Of a stretch of DNA of 64,000 nt, positions 36,294 through 47,540 are shown piece by piece. A model generated the notes under the pieces. It was not told where the DNA came from. It did not search any database and was given only the letters and a program-made list of their open reading frames with translations. A program made the position numbers and the translations under genes. Every line of letters begins with the position of its first letter. Positions within the stretch are counted from its first letter, which is position 1. Source of the stretch: Avena insularis (taxonomy: Eukaryota > Streptophyta > Magnoliopsida > Poales > Poaceae); NCBI GenBank assembly GCA_023614405.1, contig CM042688.1, positions 375,955,331 to 376,019,330 of the forward strand, given 5' to 3'.

Positions 36294-37442
36294 CTAGCGT
36301 CTCTTCACAATCTTCTTGCCCTTTTTCATCCGGTTGAATATTTTAGCCCGTGCACTTTGAGATTTCTTCTTGTGAATGTAAAACCTTTAGTAGGTAGTGT
36401 GGTCTTCCTTCTTACTTCAGTAGTAGTAGGCATGTCAAAGTACTTGTCGAATTCCTCTTTGATCTTCGGGTCACTGTTTTTGTCGAAATTTTGCTCGTTG
36501 GCGGCTCTTTCCATTCCGATGATGCTCCTCTTGCCCCTCCTAACTACAACACGACTGGGCTTTGACAGGTCGGTAATAAAAAAGCATTGATCAACTTGGC
36601 TAGCGAGTACCCAAGGTTCATTTTTTGCGGAGGCGTTCTTCATCGATTTGGCATCTGGTTATATCCGCATACTCATTCCGATAAAGTGCACAATCATTGA
36701 TGCATGCGTGGTATTTAATGTGTGGTAGGTCGAGAGGGCACACTATTTTCTTGGCCTCCTCGATACTTGTTGGCAATGTGTTCCCCTTAGGAAGTCGGTC
36801 GTGCCAGTATTCCATGTTCGCGTTGAAGCTCACATTGGTCCATTTGTGTTCGGCCTTCATCTCCAGAGCCTCAAGCGTTAGACTCAAACGTGTATTCGCG
36901 GGGCGACACCCAGGATACAATGGAGTCATCATGTCTACCTCCATTTGGGCCATCTTGGCTTTCTCTCTAGCTGCCGCTTTGTCATTGCTCGTCTCCTTGA
37001 GGAGCAGTTCTTGAACATGAAGGTCCTGCAAGGCCGAAGTTAGTAGCGTCTGTGTGTTCGTGTCTTCTCCTTCTTCATGATGATCATGCCCGTCTCCATC
37101 TCCTTCTTCATGCTGATCATGTCCACCGGCATCTCCTTCGTCATGATGATCATGCCTGCCGGCATCTCCTTCGTCATGATGATCATGCCCGGTAGACTCT
37201 TCGTCTTCTCACCCGCCCACGTCTTCGTGACCACCATGTCCTGCTGGCGCCTCATTGAGGTCGCGCATGAAACCGCGCCTGAGTAGGTGACCCTCCAATT
37301 GTCCAGAATTAGGGTCGATCCAGCACTGGAGTTTTCATGTTCGACATGGACATCTTATCATGGTCTTGTTGTTCAGAATCATGTCCTCCTTCGCGTCTTT
37401 CTTGTACCTAGCAATTCGACCTTCGCTCATCGTGAGGACCAT
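36294..37442 (-). pseudogene. CACTA TNP2 transposase, internally deleted
   Basis: Start at 37442 (MVLTMSEGRIARYKKDAK). The N-terminus carries the transposase-associated block with 'CPCRT' and 'LEGHLLRRGFM' (about 37350-37255). Next comes a His/Asp-rich linker from a 33 bp repeat, and then the start of the TNP2 domain ('HKWTNVSFN', 'KYHACINDCALYRNEYAD'). The frame then jumps near 36640 to the far C-terminal part ('PWVLASQVDQCFFI', 'RRGKRSIIGM'). Most of the TNP2 catalytic domain, including the region expected to hold the DDE residues, is therefore missing. A further frameshift near 36345 precedes the basic C-terminus and its stop (36294-36296). Non-functional. Confidence 0.75.
37072..37200 (-). 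repeat. 33 bp minisatellite inside TNP2
   Basis: About four copies of a 33 bp unit ('tcgtcatgatgatcatgcc' and 'ggcatctcct') keep the minus-strand frame and encode an 11-residue HDHHDEGDAG-type repeat between the N-terminal and TNP2 domains. Confidence 0.8.
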
Positions 37443-37449
37443 GGTTGCT

Positions 37450-38099
37450 TGAGAGGTCACAACAGAGAGTATAGGTTAGAACCACACCATATGCACAGAC
37501 ACATGCATTAATGCTAGCCGGAAAAATTCAGCATGACCTTTCCTAAAATTAGGACAAATGGGTAGTGCAAACATTTGCCGAAATGGAAATGAATCAACAT
37601 TTCGGCAAACATCCATGCACCACACCGGTCGGGACAACAACAAGCAAGCAACAAAAAACATCCTCCCAATGCAAACATTCATGCACCACACAAGCATCGT
37701 CTCGCCATGCATCGCACGCACACCGCCCGCGCGACAAGCTTCACCTACATGTTCATGTCCAAGTACTCACCTAGTAGACTCAATAATAGCAAGACGAGAC
37801 CGTGCGATGAGAGAGTGTGGACAAATAGATCTACAAGTTGGTGGAGAGGAAATTAGTAAACAAATAGAGGTGTGAGAGACAAAAGTAAGGAACTTTTAGA
37901 TCTACAAGTTGGAGGGAGGCTTCCACTTACCAATATATGGACTAAAGTAGGTTTAGTTACAAAAAATGGAGAAACTATGGGCAAAATGGGGTGGGAGGGA
38001 GGAGGAAGACGAGTTGGGAGGAGGTAGAAAGGAAGAAGAGATGTGAAATGGGTGGTGGTGGATAGATAGGGTGGGAGCTTGCCACCTTTTTCACATGGA
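37450..38099. other. CACTA 5' leader region
   Basis: Non-coding between the TNP2 start and the subterminal repeats. It contains a duplicated word 'tagatctacaagttgg' (about 37828 and 37896) and purine-rich sequence at 37985-38060. Two similar 'aaattcagcatgacctt' and 'aaaattcggcatgaccttt' blocks (37516 and 33728) precede both CACTA genes, a hint of shared leader sequence. Confidence 0.5.
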
Positions 38100-38611
38100 T
38101 CTGGACGCCCTTATCTGTGGCGCATATGGCAGAAATGCGCCATAGATGTTCAAACTTATGTGGCGCATTTAGCTATATGCACCACAGAAGAAGGTGGTGC
38201 AGGTTAAAGTGGTGGGACCCACGTCAGGTTTCTGTGGCCCATGTGTGGATATGCGCCACAGAAATCAAACATATTTGTGGCGCATATCAACACATGCGCC
38301 ACAGAAAGTGGGTCAAATAGATTCTGTGGTGGGGCCCGCCTCCATGTTCTGTGGCGCATAAGGAAACATGCGCCACAGATCTAGTCTCTTACGTGGCGCA
38401 TATGTCACTATGGGCCACAGAAAGTGGATCGCCCTACCCCGGCTGGCGGGTCCCACCGAACTTCTGTGGCGGATGTTCTATGAAATGCGCCACAAAAAAA
38501 TTTAGTATCTGTGGCGCATTTTTCCTAGTGCGCCACTGATACTTATCTGTGGTGCATTGTTTTATGCGCCACAGAATATCTTGTCTACCTATAGTTGTTT
38601 TCCAAGTAGTG
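38100..38611 (-). repeat. CACTA subterminal repeats and 5' terminus
   Basis: More than a dozen 'tgtggcgcat' or 'atgcgccaca' 10-mers in both orientations, often paired as short hairpins, spaced ~15-45 bp, end 80 bp before the terminal CACTACTTGG (read on the minus strand). This is the classical layout of transposase-binding subterminal repeats. A related word, 'atgcgccacagaact', is found at ~35890 inside the element. Confidence 0.85.
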
Positions 38612-38883
38612 TCTCTCTAAACCCTTCCACTAATGCCTAATGATCAAAGGGGTATGTGTTTCTATTTTTCCCTGCGCAGATAATGACATTTGATGATGGG
38701 AATCACTACATTAAAGTCAAAGATACGAGATTTCCAACAAACCGAAGAAACCAGGAGTCGTGAAGTGGAGACAGACGTTTTAACGACCAACTATACGGCA
38801 GGAATAAAATTCTGGCCGTATAGTTCCGGTCGTATAGTTGCTATTGACACCGCTAGGTCAAACGGAACAACTTTCGTGAAGGG
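38612..38883 (+). repeat. 3' LTR of element A, first part
   Basis: Matches 24750-25029 of the 5' LTR and is cut after 'ttcgtgaaggg' by the nested element. Its left edge abuts the CACTA terminus at 38611. It includes the palindromic module at 38784-38838. Confidence 0.85.
38879..38883. repeat. Target-site duplication AAGGG, left
   Basis: AAGGG precedes the TG of the nested LTR. The same pentamer is at 45262-45266 after its CA. The uninterrupted site is present in the 5' LTR as 'gtgaagggacccc'. Confidence 0.93.
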
Positions 38884-40211
38884 TGATGTCTACGCACTTT
38901 TATTCTTGTAGACAGTTGTTGGGCCTCCAAGTGCAGAGGTTTGTAAAATAGCAGCAAGTTTTCCCTTAAGTGGATTACCCAAGGTTTATCGAACTCAGGG
39001 AGGAAGTGGTCAAACGTATTCCCTCTCAAGCAATCCTGCAATCAAGATACAAGAAGTCTCTTGTGTCCCCAACACACCCAATACACTTGTCAGGTGTATA
39101 AAAGATACTAAAGGCAAACTGAAATAAAGATAGAAGCAAGCAAACATGTAACAGATCTAGTTGCAAATGGTGTTTCAATGCTTAGAAACAAGGCCTAGGG
39201 ATCATACTTTCACTAGTGAACACTCTCATATAAATATATTCTTCTTTATGATAGTACGCTGAACTACTCTCTGGTTGGAGACTCTAATCCATGGTGGGGC
39301 TATAACAGCACACCTCAAAGTAAGCCTTTCCCATCTAGATAACCCCACACTGTCACCTTGAGTACTAGATGGTTCAAACAAACACCACAATTTCATAAAG
39401 ACATCCAACTCCAAATATAACTCATAACAAGTATTTGTAATCTCTAGCCTAAGTGCCACCATGGTGTGCACCACAACTTCACACACATGGGGAGAGCAGA
39501 GATCTATTAAAGCACTTGAGTAGCAAGGTAGATCTATAGATTACAAGCTCATGATCTCAATAAGATCATGCATAGAGAGAGAGATGAACACATAGCTACC
39601 GGTAGAACCCTTAGCCTCGAGGAAGAATTACTCCCTCCTCATCATGGGAATCAGCAACGATGATGGAGATGGTGGTGGAGATCGATGGAGATGGCTCCGG
39701 GGGCACTTCCCCATCCTGGCAGGGTGCTGGAACAGAGACTTTATGTCCCCCGAATCTCCCCTTCGGTGGCAGCGGCGCTGCGGAACTTTTTGTGGCTGGA
39801 GGCTGGATGATTTCGGGTTTATGCATCGGGAGGCTTCTTATAGGCGAAGAGGTAAGGTCGATGGGCGGCCAGGGGGTCCACACCACCTGGTGGCGCGGCC
39901 AGGGCTAGCCCGCACCACCACATGGTGTGGCCACCCTGTGGCCCCTCTCTGTCTCGTCTTCTGGGTCCATGAGTCTTCCGGTAAAATATCAACTTTGGCT
40001 TTTGTCCGGTCCAATTCCGAGAATATTCATTTTCTGACTTTTCTGGAACCAAAAACAGAAGAAAATAGGCAACTGGCACTGTGGCATCTTGTTAATAGGT
40101 TAGTCCAAGAAAGTGTATAGAAATACTCCAAAGTGTGGACAAAGCATAAGAAAGTAGATATAAAACAAGCATGGAACATCAAAAATTATAGATATGTTAG
40201 CAATGTATCAA
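38884..40211 (-). repeat. Left LTR (3' LTR) of element B
   Basis: 1328 bp. It lacks an ~86 bp block that the right LTR has at about 44062-44147. The 'gtgctagaaaatagcttgatgg' part of that block resembles sequence at the internal-region/LTR border (43833-43853). Apart from this, the copies differ at roughly 5-8% of sites by eye. Confidence 0.9.
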
Positions 40212-40240
40212 CATCCCCAAGCTTAACTCCTGCTTGTCCT
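40212..40240 (-). other. Polypurine tract region of element B
   Basis: On the minus strand, 'aagcttggggatgt' immediately precedes the LTR start TGATACATTGC. This is the usual place for plus-strand priming. Confidence 0.6.
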
Positions 40241-43182
40241 CGAGTAGGTAAGTGATAAAAAGAAAGAATAATTTTTGAGGTGACATGCACCATCATAAAC
40301 TTGATCAAAGTATTTGTAAAACATTGATAGCTGGGATCATAGTACTTCAATCATAACATGAAAGACAAAGTTCTAGCAATAAGACAAAGCAACTACGTTG
40401 CAACATGAAAAGGCACAAACAAAATATTCATGAATAACAATGCTTTGTAAGATGTTTGTTTGTTACACATAAAGAAAACATAGCATAATGGCATTCAGCT
40501 TGTCCCTCATAGAGTAGCAAACATAAATGCAAAGGACACCTTCAAAGTTTATAAGAGTGACTAGATACAAATAGTTTAAAACAAGCAATATCAAGGTATG
40601 CATCAATCAACAAGTCTTGGGACAACGCACATAGAACTAAGAATGGCCACTATGCTCTCAAAGTAGGTGCATAAAGATAGAAGGTGGAGACTCAATATAT
40701 AAGTGGAAGAAGGGCCTTCATAGAAGGAAGTAGGGATTCAAGTCTCATAAAGACCTTCCAAAAATTATGGTACTTAATAGCTTTCAGCTCTCATTGCCCC
40801 TATCATAAGCATCTTGAAGTGATTAAGGTTAAAGTGAACAAACTATGGTGTATATGCTTGACGAAGTATAAGTTAGAAATCTCATGTCCCTTGAATACGA
40901 GGGTCACTCCTCATGCTACTCAAGTTTAGTCACCGGTAAGTTCTTGTCATCGTAAGTACATGTGTATCATAGAGAACCGCCAACGGGGTACCCCTTGCCC
41001 GATGATACGGAAGAATCCCCATATCAAAATGACAAGGCAAGCAGACAACAAGCATCTCAGCCATCTTCTTATTTACCATGGGAATATGGTGCTTTTTCTC
41101 TCCTTCCTCTTTTCATAATCTCTTTTTTTCTTTTCTCTTTTTTTCTCAATATCGACTCTTTTTTTATAAGAAGAATGCTTCATAGACAGCTCATTATGGT
41201 TACGCTGCAGGTTTCCACCATGTCAGCATGGATTAGACCAGCGGCCCAGGCGTTTCTCTAACACATATATATAACTCCATGGACTTACAAGCTCCCCTTT
41301 CATTTCACACCGACAACATCCATAGACAAAAGAGCATGATATCAACTAGGTACAAAGTACCCGCGCAATGTTGAAAGCGTTCCCCATGACAGCATGGTTC
41401 TGCTAATCCCCAACAAATAAGTGCAAGCATATACAACATAGACGACACAATGGTTGAAGTTTATTAGGGCAAGAAAAGTAAAGTGTGCCATCAAGTTTCT
41501 GAGAGCTTTAATCACTAGTTTTCTCATAACAAGTTTAATTCGGAAGGTAAACAAAAACATGAATATACTTGGAATAGCGTATGCTAGTACGTAGGTATGG
41601 TGGACTCTTTGGAATAACTTAGTTTAAGGAGTTGGATGCATGAGTGTAACTCATACTTGGTTATGGATGCTAGCAAAAGACTGGGAGCGACAAACTAAGA
41701 GAGCAATAATAGCCATAAGCATGCAGAGCGACACAACATCATTGATCAAAGCATAAAGTGATATTACAAGTCGAAACCTAAAGGATCATAGAGGCTATGG
41801 TGACTTGGTATAGTCATAACATGGTGTGATCAAGTGTCAAGTCAACCCAAATAAAGCGTCAAAGGAGAATACCACAATACTATGCTTTAATATGCTAAAA
41901 CAACGCATGATTCTTCAAAGGCACATTAAGCAATCTCAATTGTTTATAACAAGTCATGCTACAGCAAAGAATACTAAGCATAGAGCCAAAACAATATCAA
42001 GCATGGCATGACAAAGCATAGGCCACAGTCAAAAACAGGCTCTCTTTACCACTTAAGCATGAACTTTCCTACTCTTTTCCAATCCAAACCAAACTATTTG
42101 AAAACCAATGTATGAAAGAGGGGGTCCAACCAATTTATTCAGCAGATTAAGCAAACAAATCAAACGAAAAACCAAAATGAAAATGAAAAATAAGACGCTC
42201 CAAGAACAACACAACTGTGCATGAAACGATAAAAATGAAGCGTTTGCAAGAAACCTGGGATTTTTATTGATGAAGAGGGGGATGCCTTGGGCATCCCCAA
42301 GCTTTGACGCTTCTACTTCTTGGATATTTCTTGGGGTGACATGCGTGGCATCCCCAATCTTGAGCTTTAGTCCATTCTTCACCTCATTATATCATTCTCT
42401 CCATACACCTGAAATTTTTCCTTCATACAAAACTTCACACAATCTTTATTAGCAACATTAGTGCACTCAAGATAATAAGTCTTTAGGTTCAGTTTCAACA
42501 CCAATAAAACTTCCATTAAAACATAAGCTAATGTAGCACTTCTCTCAAAAATCTCAATTCCCCAAAGAGAACCCAAAAAGAAACTAACAAGAAGCAAATG
42601 CAAATAATGCCAGAAATCTGTCAAAATAGACCAGCAGGTAAAAACCAATATTTTCGAAGACCTTCTGTTGCTCAAATCGAAAAGTGTTGAACTAACAAAA
42701 GTTAGATAACAACCTGGGGCAGAAGCACAAAAATTCACGCCTCAAAACGACGTACAGAGATTTTACACGAATTTTTACGGTGAAGCTGAGAAATCTGTTT
42801 CAGGACATTAAATTTCCAGTCATTACTTCTCTCTCATTAGAGGCTACTCTTGGCACAAAAGCCAAATAAAAAAGGATAAGGAGCGGTTATTACTGAAGTA
42901 ATAAATTCCAAGACTCATCTAAAACTTTTGTGTTATCTCCTAATAAATACTTTTCTTTAACGCCTTTAAGTTAGGCATGATAGTTTGAGAAGATGCTCAC
43001 ATAAGAAATATGAATTTAAGTAAAAGAGAGCATCAAGAAGCAAATTTAAAGCACATTTAAGTCTGACACACTTCCTATGCATAGGAATCTTGTAAAGAAA
43101 CAAGTCATGAAAGCACAAAGCAACAAGCGTAGGAAAGCAAAACAAGTGCAACTTCAAAATTTTCAACATAAAGAGGGGAAAC
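40241..43182 (-). other. Internal non-coding region of element B
   Basis: About 2.9 kb without a recognisable domain on either strand. An inverted pair, 'gccttgggcatccccaagc' and 'gcgtggcatccccaatc', lies at 42283-42360 and can fold. Open frames such as 42053-42382 and 41342-41560 (minus) are low-complexity or hydrophobic and probably chance. Confidence 0.55.
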
Positions 43183-43566
43183 TTAATATTGTTGAGACAC
43201 ATAAAACCGTATTTCAGTAGCATCATGAATAAAAGTAACAATATAACTATCACAAGAAACATTCTTATCATGATCCACATGCATAAAACAATTATTACTC
43301 TCCCTATAAGAATAGTCATTCTTATTAATCATAGTGGGAGCAAATTCAACAAAATAGCTATCATTATTATTATCATCAACATAATCATAAAATATAGGAG
43401 GCATATTGTAATCATAATTAATTTTCCCCTCAATAGTAGGTGGACTGAAAATATGATATTCATCATTGTAATCATCATATATTGGAGGTTTGGTATCATA
43501 ATAAGCAATAGAATAGTTATCTTCCAAAGATGGGGAACTAAAAAGACTTTTCCATAGCATTAGCAA
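43183..43566 (-). CDS. Asp/Tyr-rich ORF of element B (unknown function)
   Basis: 127 codons, start MLMLWKSLFSSP. The peptide is rich in Asp, Asn and Tyr ('IYDDYNDEYHIFSPP', 'PPIFYDYVDDNNND') and ends with a His/Asp block 'MHVDHDKNVSCDSYIV'. Coding of this composition is seen in many copies of wheat-group non-autonomous elements, which suggests it is a conserved element feature. I know no function for it and see no enzymatic motif. In element orientation it lies near the 5' end, 280-670 bases after the primer site. Confidence 0.5.
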   Translation of the reverse strand: MLMLWKSLFSSPSLEDNYSIAYYDTKPPIYDDYNDEYHIFSPPTIEGKINYDYNMPPIFYDYVDDNNNDSYFVEFAPTMINKNDYSYRESNNCFMHVDHDKNVSCDSYIVTFIHDATEIRFYVSQQY

Positions 43567-43820
43567 TAATGTTGTCCAAAGAATTCATACTAACAACATT
43601 GCTATTAGCACGCAAATAAAGTTCCATAGGTTTTTTAATTTTCTCTTCAAACACTTCATGTCCTAATTCAAGATAAATACTATAAAGCTCTCTAATTTTG
43701 TTGTTCTTTTCCATTAAGCCTAACTAGTGAAAACAAGAAACAAAAAGACAAAATTGCAGAATCTAAAGGAAATAACTTCGAGCACTCACACCGGAGGATG
43801 TAAGTACCTTTTACCTTACC

Positions 43821-43838
43821 TCCCCGGCAACAGCGCCA
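43821..43838 (-). other. Primer binding site of element B
   Basis: On the minus strand TGGCGCTGTTGCCGGGGA, 10 bases after the LTR's CA. It matches the plant gypsy TGGCGCCGTTGCCGGGGA type with one substitution. Confidence 0.82.
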
Positions 43839-43848
43839 GAAAATAGCT

Positions 43849-45261
43849 TGATGTCTATGCACTTCTATTCTTGTAGACAATTGTTGGGCCTACAAGTGCA
43901 GAGGTTTGTAAAACAGCAGCAAGTTTTTCCTTAAGTGGATTACCCAAGGTTTATCGAACTTGGGTAGGAAGTGGTCAAAGGTATTCCCTCTCAAGAAACC
44001 TACAATCAAGATACAAGAAGTATCTTGTGTCCCCAACACACCCAATACACTTGCCAGGTGTATAGGTGCACTAGTTCGGCGAAGAGATAGTAAAATACAA
44101 GTGGTACGAATATAAGACAACGGTGCTAGAAAATAGCTTGATGGCGTGAAAGAGACTAAAGGCAAAGTGAAATAAAGATAGAAGCAAGCAAACATGTAAC
44201 AGATCTAGTTGCAAACGGTGTTTCAATGCTTAGAAACAAGGCCTAGGGATCATACTTTCACTAGTGAACACTCTCATATAAATATATTCTTCTTTATGAT
44301 ACTATGCTGAACTACTCTCTGGTTGGACACTCTAATCCATGGTAGGGCTATAACAGCACACCTCAAAGTAAGCCTTTCCCATCTAGATAACCCCACACTG
44401 TCACCTTGAGTACTAGATGGTTCAAACAAACACCACAATATCATAAAGACATCCAACTCCAAATATAACTCATAACAAGTATTTGTAATCTCTAGCCTAA
44501 GTGCCACCATGGTGTGCACACTGTCAACTTCACACACATGGGGAGAGCAGAGATCTATTAAAGCACTTGAGTAGCAAGGTAGATCTATAGATTACAAGCT
44601 CATGATCTCAATAAGATCATGCATAGAGAGAGAGATGAACACATAGCTACCTGTAGTACCCTTAGCCTCGAGGAAGAACTACTCCCTCCTCATCATGGGA
44701 ATCAGCAACGGTGATGGAGATGGTGGTGGAGATCGATGGAGATGGCTCTGGGGGCACTTCCTCGTCCCGGCAGGGTGCCGGAACAGAGACTTTCTGTCCC
44801 CTGAATTTCCCCTTTGATGGCGGCGGCGCTGCGGAACTTTTTGTGGCTGGAGGCTGGATGATTCTGGGTTTATGCATCGGGAGGCTTCTTATAGGAGAAG
44901 AGGCAAGGTCGGTGGGCGGCCAGGGGGCCCACACCACCTGGTGGCACGGCCAGGGCTAGCCCGCGCCACCACATGGTGTGGCCTCCTTATGGCCCCTCTC
45001 TGTCTCGTCTTCTGGCTCCGTGAGTCTTCCGATAAAATATCGACTTTGGCTTTTGTCCGGTCCAATTCCGAGAATATTCATTTTCTGACTTTTCTGGAAC
45101 CAAAAATAGAAGAAAACAGGCAACTGGCACTGTGGCATCTTGTTAATAGGTTAGTCCAAGAAAGTGTATAGAAATACTCCAAAGTGTGGACAAAACATAA
45201 GAAAGTAGATATAAAACAAGAATGGAACATCAAAAATTATAGATATGTTAGCAATGTATCA
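43849..45261 (-). repeat. Right LTR (5' LTR) of element B
   Basis: 1413 bp, full length; on the minus strand it begins TGATACATTGC and ends AGACATCA. Its first ~350 bases resemble the solo LTR at 15633. Confidence 0.9.
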
Positions 45262-46205
45262 AAGGGACCCTTATATAAAGAGGCCTCAGGCGACGAGAAA
45301 AGAGAGCTCTTCCAGACCATCAGCCACCTCCAGATCTCCATCCACAACACCGAAGAGCCACCGGAGGAATAGACTTAGATCTAATCTCCGAACCTTTCTC
45401 CACCACCATAGCCATATTCCACCACTTGTAATAGTAGATCTCATCTTCGATTGGTGACATTGTAAGACTATTTGCTATCAATCTCATGATTTCCACTACA
45501 ATGTTTATGATGTTTGATCTCATCTCTATGTGTGAGTAATTCTCCTTGGGTTAAGGGCTTCGGCCTAGCCATGTAGCTTTTGTGCATGTTATTTATCATA
45601 GATGGGATCATGTATTAGTTTGTATGACATGTGATTATTGTATCCTCTCTTGCCTCAATCTAAGGACTTGTCAGGAACACAAGACTCCGAGGATTGTGCC
45701 AGGTATAGGGAGTATGAGTAATGACTAATGTGCAGGTTGGGAACCCCAGTGATAGAAGGGGTAGTACATCTATATGTGCGGGATTTACTTGGGATTAACC
45801 GTGACGTTAGTATGCATATCATTAGTTCTCTTTCTTCTATGGATGAGACTAGTAGGTTATTGGTATAAGCGGTTGCGGAGGCAATAGCAATTATGAATGC
45901 ACTGCCCACGTATAATTTATCTTACTCTAACAATTACATGCATAGTTTATTATTATCTTTTATTCCCATCAGATGTTTTGCACAGCTATAAGTGAAACCG
46001 AGAGCCCTAGACCCTCTCTCTTCATCATCGACAACAACAAAAGATGCAAACCCTTGGTCCAGTAAAAACACAAAAGGAATTCTAAAACTCCCAAAGGTCT
46101 GTTAAAGTAACTTCACTACGCTTCTGCTTCCCGAGGATTCGATAAACCTAGGTCTAGTAGGGAAAAGGAGCTATACTACATACGTAATCTGGATCGAAGG
46201 TATCA
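45262..46205 (+). repeat. 3' LTR of element A, second part (with TSD copy)
   Basis: Starts with the duplicated AAGGG, followed 5 bases later by the TATA box at 45272. It matches 25025-25969 and ends ATCGAAGGTATCA at 46205. The insertion of element B thus separated the upstream U3 from its own TATA box. Confidence 0.9.
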
Positions 46206-47540
46206 ATATATAGTAGCTATATATATAATAGGCAAGTAGCATTATGATTGTTAGACAATTGGGATGCTACAGCTTGCCTGTAAAACCATCAAGAACAAGT
46301 GGATTAGAGGATGGTCTAGCCAAGGGCAAGAGTGGGCCTTGGTAGTCCTTAAGATGGTATATAAGGTGGTTCAATTTAATTTCCAAAAATACAGAAGGAT
46401 TGGAAATGAGGGAGACCCAAAGATGGAATCTTGATAACATTTCCAAACTTAGTCATATTTTTGTAGATTAGGGTTTTTGGACTAGAATATAAGAGGTGAT
46501 GTTTTTGATTGGTTGCAAGGTACCAAAGCATCAGCAACTAGATGATGTTGAAGAGTATATTCAGTAGAAAGGATCCATGCTCGAACTTGGTCTTCATTGA
46601 CTAGGAGTTTCTAGAAAAGGTTAATTTCAGGAGTGATCTCGTTAAGGGTTTTAGATGATCACTAGGTGGCTTTGTAATCTTAAATTGGTTTGATCATAGA
46701 GGATGATCTCCTAGGGTAGCTCACTTTAATCCCTAAGCAAACAAGTCATACAACAAATCAAGGAAATTCATCTTCCAAGCAATCCAGACTACTACTAGGG
46801 TTACCATCAAGCCTAGCTTGAGGTAAAGCTGGGTATTTTGAAAGGTTGAAGTTTGAATAAGGTGAGAGTCCTTGGTATCTCTACTAAGAGTAGAATTCAA
46901 AAGCTCTATAAAAAGGTTTTGTAAAACCTAGAGATAAGAGTAGTTGAAAGTTCTGTCATGAGAACATAAAGAGATTATAATATATAGCTCTCCATAGTTT
47001 GGTCAATAGAAACTACTAAATTTGTTAGGGCTGCAAAGGCATCTTGGCTCAGGTTTCGAAATGCCAGAACATTTGAGAATATGTAAAGCAAGCCAAGATA
47101 GTTTTGTTAAATAGCTTTTGCAAACTTGAGGGAAGGGTAGAGGATTATATCATGTAATACGCAGTCAGATGCATAAGTTCAAGCAATCAAGCAAAGAAAC
47201 ACTGCATCACTAAACAAGAAAAAGTTTTTGTTCCCCCCTGATTTTTGCATTCTGGACAACTAATCAAGGTTGCTGAGATTGGGATGTTACAATGTTCAGG
47301 GTAAAGTCAAACAAGGATCCACGTCTCGATAAACACAATTATCTGGTAACATATCATGAGCCGACATACGTCTTTTCATGGTCAAAACATGAATTCAAGG
47401 TGGTTGAAAATCCAGTAAAAGGAGAGTACAATTGTGAGTGCTAGCTCTGGGATAAGATAGGTACACCTTGCTTTACATAAGGGCAATAAAATTATTATAG
47501 ATATTCATCATCTACGACATTTTTCTGTTCCCAAATAACT
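46206..47540. other. Unassigned stretch with LTR-like border
   Basis: AT-rich, no coding recognised. 'gattgggatgttaca' ending at 47291 is, on the minus strand, TGTAACATCCCAATC, a typical start of a class of plant LTRs. A similar 'ttgggatgctaca' ends at 46272. This may be a degenerate solo LTR of about 1.0 kb in minus orientation, but no target duplication or clear opposite end was found. Confidence 0.4.

Larger units (their letters stand above)
30900..38611 (-). mobile_element. Truncated CACTA transposon (TNP2 and ORF1 on minus strand)
   Basis: The right end reads CCAAGTAGTG at 38611, i.e. CACTACTTGG on the minus strand, the element's 5' terminus. Inside it, 38100-38600 contains many 'tgtggcgcat'/'atgcgccaca' subterminal repeats in both orientations. 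A deleted TNP2 gene follows (37442-36294), and then the ORF1 gene (33676 to about 30930), both on the minus strand. The other terminus is missing: ORF1 runs straight into Athila sequence near 30900. The element is therefore a fragment and cannot move by itself. Confidence 0.82.
38884..45261 (-). mobile_element. Complete non-autonomous LTR element B (6378 bp), nested
   Basis: LTRs at 38884-40211 and 43849-45261, TG..CA ends, perfect 5 bp target duplication AAGGG. Orientation is minus: the primer site lies at 43838-43821 and the purine-rich tract 'aagcttggggatg' (complement of 40213-40225) abuts the left LTR. The internal 3.6 kb shows no gag, protease or polymerase motif; only one Asp/Tyr-rich ORF stands out. 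It is thus a large retrotransposon derivative dependent on another element. The LTR border 'tgatgtctatgcacttctat' is typical of abundant wheat-group families. Confidence 0.9.
24750..46205 (+). mobile_element. Athila-like Ty3/gypsy element A, with nested insertions
   Basis: Two LTR copies (24750-25969, and 38612-38883 plus 45267-46205) share the same sequence and the same end, TCGAAGGTATCA. A TGGCGC-type primer site follows the first copy. The internal region carries gag, protease and an ATHILA ORF-1 in plus orientation; no reverse transcriptase, RNase H or integrase is visible. The 3' internal part is replaced by a truncated CACTA element from about 30900 to 38611, and the 3' LTR is split by another LTR element (38884-45261). 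Without the nested DNA the remnant is about 7.4 kb. A target duplication is not clear: flanks read AAATA on the left and ATATA on the right. The LTR copies differ by roughly 7-8% by eye, so the insertion is old. Confidence 0.85.

Noticed and set aside
43183..43557. Ile-rich plus-strand ORF at 43189-43557
   Set aside because: Antisense shadow of the Asp/Tyr-rich ORF, whose strand agrees with element orientation.
46262..47291. Complete solo LTR between the two 'gggatg(c/t)taca' words
   Set aside because: One border looks LTR-like, but the opposite end lacks TG/CA symmetry and no 5 bp target duplication was found, so only a tentative fragment is listed.
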